Of a DNA stretch of 39,741 nucleotides, positions 34,370 to 39,741 are shown one piece after another. Origin of the DNA: Sphingomonadaceae bacterium. GTDB taxonomy: Bacteria > Pseudomonadota > Alphaproteobacteria > Sphingomonadales > Sphingomonadaceae. Where the stretch lies: assembly GCA_020630295.1 (NCBI GenBank), contig JAHDBR010000020.1:1-39741 (forward strand). The letters run 5' to 3'. Each line of letters opens with the position of its first letter. The first letter of the stretch is position 1. The notes below the pieces were generated by a model. That model was not told the DNA's origin. It saw only the letters and a list, made by a program, of their open reading frames with translations, and ran no database searches. Both the position numbers and the translations under genes were made by a program.

Positions 34370-35460
34370 TGAACGCCGCCTCCTGACGGGACCATCATTC
34401 CGTTATCGCCTCCGAAAATAGCCAGACCGTCGCCGCCATCGCCGACTTTAAGGCGGCGATAGACTTTGCCGGATGTGGCATCCACTTCTGCCACCGTGTC
34501 GCTGCCCGTCTCCGCGACATAGATCAGCTGTCCATCTGGCGACCATAATATCGTGACTTGCTGCCGCTGCTCGGCCTCTTCTGCGCTGGATACGGCAATG
34601 GTTCGCACCACCTTGCCGCTGTCCAGATTGATGATTGAGAGTGAGCCGTCAGCCAGATTGGAAGTCGCGGCCACCACGCCTGCCGGATTGATGACAAGCC
34701 GCAGCGGAAAGCGGCCAGTGTCAACTTCTTTGCGGATTTCCAGCGTCGCGGGATCAAGTTCGAAAGCCTTGTTGGAACCGCGGGCAGACACCCACAGCGC
34801 CTTTCCGTCAGGCGACAGGGAGATGCCCTCAGGTTCGATACCCACTTCCACCGACTGCGGCGCTCGGCGCGTTTTCAAGTCCACGCGGGTCACCGTTTTG
34901 GAGCCTAGATCGGTGGTCCAGGCATGGTTCCCGCTTGGCGCGATTGCGAGCATATGGCTGCCGTCCTGCCCCGTCCCATATTCAAAGGTTTCAGTCGCTT
35001 CAGCAAGCGGATTGCGTATCCAGAAAACCGATTTGCGCCCTTCCGCAGTGGCGTAAAGATCGCCGTTTTTGTGCCAGACAATGCCGTGCGGGCGCGCATT
35101 TTCGCCCAGATCGATACTCTTCACCTTGGCAAGATCAGACGTGCGGAAAATGTCGATTGTCTGCCCGCCATAGCAAGCCAGCGCAACGTGATCATCATTG
35201 GGCGATGTCGCCAATTCGTGCGGATTGGTGCAGCTTTTTACCCGCAATGCTTCCTTGCCGGTGCTAAGATCAACCGCTGACAGAGTATTGCCGAACTTGT
35301 TGGCGACCAGCAGGACGCCTGTCGTTTCAGGCCGCCAGTTCTCGTCAACCTCGCCCAGCGGCGGGTAGACGGTCCAGTCCTTTTTGTCCTGTTCCGCAGG
35401 CGCACAGGCCGCCGCCATCAGCAATACTGTGGCAGCGGCGAGTGAGCGTTGCTTTACCAT
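34366..35460 (-). CDS. Beta-propeller (YVTN-type) lipoprotein
   Basis: This 364-aa protein begins with a lipoprotein signal, MVKQRSLAAATVLLMAAAC, with the lipid-anchored cysteine at residue 19. Repeated blades follow, such as GVLLVANKFGNTLSAVDLST, HAWTTDLGSKTVTRVDLKT, KALWVSARGSNKAFELDP and QLIYVAETGSDTVAEVD, about seven in all: a periplasmic YVTN/NHL-like propeller. Propellers of this type bind proteins or ligands; a partner cannot be named. The ATG overlaps the stop of the M2 peptidase gene (ATGGTAA), and its own stop overlaps the next gene, forming a three-gene coupled unit. Confidence 0.9.
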   Translation of the reverse strand: MVKQRSLAAATVLLMAAACAPAEQDKKDWTVYPPLGEVDENWRPETTGVLLVANKFGNTLSAVDLSTGKEALRVKSCTNPHELATSPNDDHVALACYGGQTIDIFRTSDLAKVKSIDLGENARPHGIVWHKNGDLYATAEGRKSVFWIRNPLAEATETFEYGTGQDGSHMLAIAPSGNHAWTTDLGSKTVTRVDLKTRRAPQSVEVGIEPEGISLSPDGKALWVSARGSNKAFELDPATLEIRKEVDTGRFPLRLVINPAGVVAATSNLADGSLSIINLDSGKVVRTIAVSSAEEAEQRQQVTILWSPDGQLIYVAETGSDTVAEVDATSGKVYRRLKVGDGGDGLAIFGGDNGMMVPSGGGVQ

Positions 35461-37316
35461 CCTTGCGGCTGGCCCTTATTCTGTTCGTCGAGCCATTTCT
35501 TCAGCGGCGCGAAATATTCGACCAGCGCTTTACCGCTCATCTGGCGTTCGCCGGTGAAGGCTTCCAACGCATCGGGCCAAGGCTTGGACGCGCCCATTTT
35601 CAGCATCGCATCCAGATTTTCGCCAACCTGCTCATTGCCGTAGAAAGAGCACCGGTGCAGTGGCCCTTCCCAGCCCGCCTGATCACAAGCAGCCTTGTAG
35701 AACTGGAATTGAAGCACCCGCGCGAGGAAATACCGTGTGTAAGGCGTGTTGCCTGGGATGTGGTATTTCGCGCCCGGATCAAACGCGTCTGCCGGGCGGT
35801 CCGTTGGCGGAGTAATGCCTTGATACTCTTCCTTCAGGCCGTGCCACGCCGAATTATATTGATCCGGCGTGATCGAACCGTCGAACACGCCCCAGCGCCA
35901 CTTATCAACCAGCAGACCAAACGGCAGAAACGCAATCTTGTCCATCGCCTGACGCAGCAGCAAGCCAATATCCTTATCCGCACCGGGCACATCCGATCGG
36001 TCCAGCATATCGATCTGGACCAGATATTCCGGGGTAATCGACAGAGCAATCATATCGCCGATGGCCTCGTGGAACCCGTCATTGGCGCCGTTCAGATGCA
36101 GATAGTCCTGCTCGTTATAGGCGCGCTGGTAATAATTATGGCCCAGTTCGTGGTGGATCGTAATGAAGTCATCAGCGTTCTTTTTGATGCACATTTTGAT
36201 GCGGATATCGTCCTTATTGTCGATATCCCACGCGCTGGCATGACACACCACATCGCGGTCACGCGGTTTGGTGAACTGGCTGCGTTGGTAGAAGGTTTCG
36301 GGCAGTGCCTCGAAGCCGAGCGAGCTGAAAAACTGCTCACCCACCTTGACCATATCGACTTCGGACAGGCCCTTCTTTTCAATTAGATCAGTCAGATCGT
36401 AGCCGACATCTCCGGCACCCTCCGGCGCAACGAGCGGATAGACATTGCCCCATTCCTGCGCCCACATATTCCCGAGCAGATCCGCCCGGATCGGGCCGGT
36501 TGCAGGCTGAACGTCATCGCCGTGATGTTCATTCAATTTGCCGCGAACATAGGTATGGAGCGACATATAAAGCGGCTTCACCTCCTGCCACATACGCTCC
36601 AGATCGGCTGAAAATTCCTCTGGCGGCATATCATATCCCGAACGCCACATTGCACCGACATCGGTGAAGCCCAGCTCTTTTGCGCCTTCATTGGCGATTT
36701 CCACCATGCGCGCATAATCATCTTTCATCGGTGCGCCGACATTAGTGTGCCAACTGGACCACATTTCTGAAAGTTCTGCGGGGCTGCGTTCAATATTGCC
36801 CATTTCCGCTTCGATGTCAGAGCCGTTAATCTCAGCGCCGTTCAACACGCCGGTGCCCTTACCGTACTGGCTGTTCAGGCTGGTTGCGATCGTGTTCAGC
36901 TCTGTCGCCGCACCGTCAGTTGTCGGCGCGGGTAAGACGATGCCGTTCCGCAGAATATCCAGTTTGCGTGCCACCACCGGATCAAGCCCGGGGATGGTCG
37001 CATATTTCGCCGCTTCCAAAGCGTAGTCGACCGACTTCTCCGTGCCTTCTGCGCCCACTTTGGCCGCCATCGCATCGGTATCCTGCGTGATATAGGTGGC
37101 GTTGATCCAATAGACCCGGCCTGCCTCGACCGAGAAATCGAACAGATCGCGCTCTACCATAGCCAGCCAGTCTGCGGCACCTTGCGGCGTCATCGGGAAT
37201 GCAGCTTCTGCTTCCATCGGTGCTTTGTCTGCGTGGTGATCGGCCAGCGCCGGTGCGGCCAAAGTCATGGCGATGGCTGATGCTGCGGTTTTCAATGCAA
37301 CTGCGGTAAATTTCAT
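35454..37316 (-). CDS. M2 family peptidyl-dipeptidase (ACE-like), periplasmic
   Basis: This 620-aa zinc metallopeptidase is related to angiotensin-converting enzyme. It has a Sec signal peptide (MKFTAVALKTAASAIAM and on to APALA before DHHADK). The zinc site is HHELGHNYY (HExxH), with the third ligand in FHEAIGDMIALS. Also typical are RDRDVVCHASAWDI and YTRYFLARVLQFQFYKA. It removes dipeptides from peptide C-termini in the periplasm. The ATG at 37316 follows GAGG; the frame extends to 37397, but the upstream residues are not signal-like. It leads a coupled set with the propeller lipoprotein and an exported protein. Confidence 0.95.
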   Translation of the reverse strand: MKFTAVALKTAASAIAMTLAAPALADHHADKAPMEAEAAFPMTPQGAADWLAMVERDLFDFSVEAGRVYWINATYITQDTDAMAAKVGAEGTEKSVDYALEAAKYATIPGLDPVVARKLDILRNGIVLPAPTTDGAATELNTIATSLNSQYGKGTGVLNGAEINGSDIEAEMGNIERSPAELSEMWSSWHTNVGAPMKDDYARMVEIANEGAKELGFTDVGAMWRSGYDMPPEEFSADLERMWQEVKPLYMSLHTYVRGKLNEHHGDDVQPATGPIRADLLGNMWAQEWGNVYPLVAPEGAGDVGYDLTDLIEKKGLSEVDMVKVGEQFFSSLGFEALPETFYQRSQFTKPRDRDVVCHASAWDIDNKDDIRIKMCIKKNADDFITIHHELGHNYYQRAYNEQDYLHLNGANDGFHEAIGDMIALSITPEYLVQIDMLDRSDVPGADKDIGLLLRQAMDKIAFLPFGLLVDKWRWGVFDGSITPDQYNSAWHGLKEEYQGITPPTDRPADAFDPGAKYHIPGNTPYTRYFLARVLQFQFYKAACDQAGWEGPLHRCSFYGNEQVGENLDAMLKMGASKPWPDALEAFTGERQMSGKALVEYFAPLKKWLDEQNKGQPQGW

Positions 37317-37373
37317 AACACGATCCTCTGTTCGGGTCTTCGCGGATTGGCCCGTTTTTGATTGCGATAGTCT

Positions 37374-37430
37374 GAACCGCCAGCCGCCTGTAATCAAGCG
37401 GTCTTTGCAGCGTTTTTGGCGGCGCGGTTC
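37374..37430. repeat. Long-loop inverted repeat between two minus-strand genes
   Basis: GAACCGCcaGCCGCC (37374-37388) pairs with GGCGGCGCGGTTC (37418-37430), with a two-base bulge and a 29-nt loop. The right arm touches the stop codon of the small membrane protein gene, and the left arm lies about 60 bp upstream of the M2 peptidase start. There is no T-tract on the minus-strand exit, so a classical terminator is unlikely. An operator or attenuating leader for the peptidase gene is possible. Confidence 0.4.
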
Positions 37431-37947
37431 AGGTCCGCGCCTGTGTAAACCGCGTCAATAGAAGGCCTGCAATCACGCCGATGGTCGCCGCCAAAAAGCT
37501 GACCATTTTGATCGGCTGCATATCCGCTGCAAATGCCGCCAGTTTCAATTCACCCGCTCCGCGAGAATATTGCAGATATTGCGCAATTGTTTCGCCGTAA
37601 TCGGTCACGCAGAATATGATCGCCGAAAGGCACACCATAATGCCGATTGGGCGCAGCATTCCCTTGGCGCGGTACAGAATGGCGCAGCCGCCGAAGAAGC
37701 AACCGAGCGCGTATATTCCAATGAAAACCAAGTCAGCCACCATAGCCATACCCGCCATCCGGTAAACGCCCGCTTCATGCCAGGCACGATGAATCCGGTC
37801 GACTTCCGCCGCCGTGCCTGCGGCCTGATGATCCAGTATCCCGCCCGGCACTGCGGTAATCGTCAAAGGCAGGCTGAGCATTATCGCCAGCACAAAGAAC
37901 AGCAGCCCGGTAGGCCAGAAGATCGCAAAAAGCCGCCCGTAATTCAT
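37429..37947 (-). CDS. Four-helix integral membrane protein, unknown
   Basis: This 172-aa protein has about four hydrophobic helices: LFAIFWPTGLLFFVLAIML, MAMVADLVFIGIYALGCFF, GIMVCLSAIIFCVTD and VSFLAATIGVIAGLLL. A hydrophilic loop near residues 40-60 contains HRAWHEAG. I recognise no defined family and no catalytic motif. The ATG overlaps the stop of the alpha/beta hydrolase gene (ATGA), so it is coupled to it as the last gene of the terminal four-gene run. Confidence 0.8.
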   Translation of the reverse strand: MNYGRLFAIFWPTGLLFFVLAIMLSLPLTITAVPGGILDHQAAGTAAEVDRIHRAWHEAGVYRMAGMAMVADLVFIGIYALGCFFGGCAILYRAKGMLRPIGIMVCLSAIIFCVTDYGETIAQYLQYSRGAGELKLAAFAADMQPIKMVSFLAATIGVIAGLLLTRFTQART

Positions 37948-38708
37948 ACCGGACCGCTCAGGAATTCGGCCAGAGCATCACCCAAAGCACCCTCGGTCAC
38001 GCTGCCCATATGGGTGCCGGGTATCTCAACATATCGCGCATCCGGCAGAATTTCTGCCAGCCGCGGAGCGGAGCCGTTATCCTGATCCTTATCTCCGCAC
38101 AGAACCAAGGTTGGCATAGTCAGTCGCGCCAAGTCACTTTCCGCTGTATCGGCGACAGATTGCAGCAATAGCCGGCCTGCGATCAAATCAACTTTCATCG
38201 TCTTCATAAAGCTGACCGACATAAATGCAGGATCACCGCGTTTGATCTCGTCAAACCGGTCAATCGCATCAATAAAGAACGCAGACCGGTTGTTCCATCC
38301 AGCCAGCCCTTCCAGCCCCATTCCCGAAAGAACCAGCCTGCGCGGGCTGACCCCGCCCAGCACTGCCCGCACCGATGTCCGCGCACCCAGCGAGAAGCCG
38401 ACAAGGTCAAAATCGGTCAGCTCCAATGCCTCGACCACAGAGGCAACATCGCGGCCCAGAACATCCTCAGGATATGCAGCGGGATCATGAGGTGCCTCGC
38501 TTTGCCCGTGCGCCCGCAGATCTGGCATGATGACCTCGAAACCGGCATCAACCAGTTTCTGCGCATGGCCAAATTTGACCCAGTTCATCTGTGCGTTTGA
38601 AAACAGCCCGTGCAGCAGGATAACGGGCCGTCCCTCACCCGCTGCCGGCACCATGCGGTGCACGGCCAGTTGTGTGCCGTCGAAGGAAGTGATTTTATCA
38701 GACATCAT
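37944..38708 (-). CDS. Alpha/beta hydrolase
   Basis: This 254-aa protein has the oxyanion motif LLHGLFSN, PDLRAHGQS, the nucleophile elbow VGFSLGARTS, an acid candidate in LCGDKDQD and the base His in IPGTHMGSV. It is a Ser-type esterase, lipase or related hydrolase of the alpha/beta fold, cytoplasmic by lack of a signal. The substrate is unknown. I take the first of two adjacent ATGs (38708 and 38705), preceded by GGAA six bases upstream. An in-frame start at 38780 would overlap the GFA gene deeply and lacks family character. Both ends overlap neighbouring genes. Confidence 0.88.
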   Translation of the reverse strand: MMSDKITSFDGTQLAVHRMVPAAGEGRPVILLHGLFSNAQMNWVKFGHAQKLVDAGFEVIMPDLRAHGQSEAPHDPAAYPEDVLGRDVASVVEALELTDFDLVGFSLGARTSVRAVLGGVSPRRLVLSGMGLEGLAGWNNRSAFFIDAIDRFDEIKRGDPAFMSVSFMKTMKVDLIAGRLLLQSVADTAESDLARLTMPTLVLCGDKDQDNGSAPRLAEILPDARYVEIPGTHMGSVTEGALGDALAEFLSGPV

Positions 38709-39153
38709 TAGTTTTTCCGTCTCGCAAACTTTGCCACTCTTCAGCCGTTTGCGGCTGTGTATCCCATTGCGGCAAATCACCGGGCAAGGAAAGCCAAGCC
38801 ACTTTGCGTTTTACCCAGATATGCGCGCGAATGGTGAGACCTGACGGATCGTCAAAAGTGCCGCCTTTGACAGTGACCATTTCAGGCCTGCTATGGCCTG
38901 AGTGGTAAACCCTGGTGCCGCATTTCGTGCAGAAAAAACAGTCTGTGCTTGATCCGCTATCCGTCGCCCTTGTCCACTTTCCGAGCGGGCCCGACACGGC
39001 AAAGTCCGCTGCCTCTACCGGTACTGACACGCCAAACGCGCTGGCCGATTGTTTCTGGCATTCGCGGCAATGGCAGCAATAGGCGCTGCCCGAACCAGCC
39101 GCCTCATAGCGGACAGCGCCGCACTGGCATCCGCCCGCCAATAGCTCGCTCAC
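38698..39153 (-). CDS. GFA family protein (glutathione-dependent formaldehyde-activating-like)
   Basis: This protein of about 151 aa has the zinc-binding pattern of the GFA/CENP-V family: GGCQCGAVRYEA, YCCHCRECQKQSASAF and CFFCTKCGTRVYH. Family members bind zinc and some add glutathione to formaldehyde; most are uncharacterised. The start is uncertain: a GTG at 39153 overlaps the upstream stop as GTGA, and a GTG at 39186 would add 11 residues. GGAG lies very close to the first. The presence of a DsbA-like isomerase just upstream hints at glutathione-linked chemistry. Confidence 0.85.
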   Translation of the reverse strand: MSELLAGGCQCGAVRYEAAGSGSAYCCHCRECQKQSASAFGVSVPVEAADFAVSGPLGKWTRATDSGSSTDCFFCTKCGTRVYHSGHSRPEMVTVKGGTFDDPSGLTIRAHIWVKRKVAWLSLPGDLPQWDTQPQTAEEWQSLRDGKTNDV

Positions 39154-39741
39154 TTCTCCGCCAGTCCCTTTTCGTTCATCCGCCACAGAACCATCTCGAT
39201 GCGGTCCTGTCCGAAGAATGGTTCATCGTCGAACACTAGTGTCGGCACGCCCCAATGACCTGATGCTTCGAGCGCCTCTTGGTTCGCCGCAATTTCTGCG
39301 TCGAGGGCTTCCGCCTCGGCGTGTGCAGCGGCTTCCAATGCGGCCCAGTCAAGCCCCGCCTTACCGGCAGCTTTTTCCAAGTGCCCGCCCTCATTCCAGC
39401 CCGCTGTTCCGCCCCAGATCAGACGGCTGGCCTCGTCAGCGAAGACAAGTCCCTTGCCCTCACGCGCCGCTGCCTGTCCCAACCGGGTCAGCCGGTAAAT
39501 ATGCGGCTGCTCATCCGCAATTTTGCGCGTCATCATATCCTGCACAATCGGATCAGGGTTTGGCGCGGCAAACGGAATGCCATGAAACTGAGCCACACGG
39601 ATCATATCGCGCATGGTATAGCCAAGCCAGTTAGGGTGGTTGCGCTCGAAAAAATCGGGCTGCCGGATTGCCAGCGGATATACCGGGCGCAGCGTAATCT
39701 CGACATCAAACATCTCTGTCAATGCGCGGTAACGCCCGATT
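39150..39741 (-). CDS. DsbA-family 2-hydroxychromene-2-carboxylate isomerase-like protein (5' partial)
   Basis: The frame is open to the right edge of the window, so the start lies outside. Visible residues begin IGRYRALTEMFDVEITLRPVY, continue with RNHPNWLGYTMRDMIRVAQF, and end with GHWGVPTLVFDDEPFFGQDRI, the cis-proline loop and C-terminus of DsbA/GST-kappa-type proteins. The likely reaction is glutathione-dependent isomerisation in aromatic degradation, but many members are of unknown substrate. By comparison with the family some 20 N-terminal residues are missing. It is coupled to the GFA gene. Confidence 0.85.
   Translation of the reverse strand, partial: IGRYRALTEMFDVEITLRPVYPLAIRQPDFFERNHPNWLGYTMRDMIRVAQFHGIPFAAPNPDPIVQDMMTRKIADEQPHIYRLTRLGQAAAREGKGLVFADEASRLIWGGTAGWNEGGHLEKAAGKAGLDWAALEAAAHAEAEALDAEIAANQEALEASGHWGVPTLVFDDEPFFGQDRIEMVLWRMNEKGLAEK

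Overview
The window looks like the chromosome of an alphaproteobacterium, most likely of the order Sphingomonadales (Erythrobacteraceae or Sphingomonadaceae). This rests on the mix of gene families, an L9 protein with a long acidic tail, a PHA synthase and depolymerase pair, a DsbA-type isomerase, several glutathione S-transferases and moderately high GC. The assignment is inferred from content, with no marker RNA to confirm it. I see no rRNA, tRNA, CRISPR array or insertion sequence.

Bases 1-3670 are accessory DNA: the tail of an unidentified gene, a hairpin-rich non-coding stretch, a doubtful 58-codon ORF, and then a visibly AT-richer cassette of three overlapping genes. The cassette encodes an HTH-ASCH regulator, a fused PIN nuclease-GNAT acetyltransferase-PUA-like protein, and a small P-loop kinase/ATPase-like protein. 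A 47-bp imperfect dyad lies just upstream of its first start codon. This is the best candidate for an uncharacterised system, plausibly toxin-antitoxin-like or defensive.

Bases 3700-10640 (minus strand) carry lepA and two tandem cyclic-di-GMP proteins, both PAS-GGDEF-EAL-PilZ, one with an added N-terminal membrane region. Bases 10780-15150 hold a polyhydroxyalkanoate locus: a class II-like synthase (phaC) and an intracellular depolymerase (phaZ), separated by an opposite-strand secreted protein of unknown role. Bases 15200-22050 hold mostly oxidoreductases and hydrolases: ferredoxin-NADP reductase, an epoxide-hydrolase-like protein, an N-acyl-D-amino-acid deacylase with a quinone-oxidoreductase-like partner, a DUF2855 protein and a GST.

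Bases 22060-33290 mix core and accessory genes. They are dnaN, fabG and fabD; a divergent LD-carboxypeptidase and MurC/Mpl-like ligase pair that suggests peptidoglycan recycling; a GST/DUF808 pair; a patatin-fold protein that seems to have lost both catalytic residues; the rpsF-rpsR-rplI operon with a clear terminator; and AMP nucleosidase.

Bases 33300-39741 (all minus strand) start with a 24-codon membrane peptide gene that has its own ribosome binding site and terminator. Next comes a coupled set of M2 dipeptidyl carboxypeptidase, beta-propeller lipoprotein and exported protein. The end is a four-gene run of DsbA-family isomerase (cut by the window edge), GFA-family protein, alpha/beta hydrolase and small membrane protein, with every junction overlapping.
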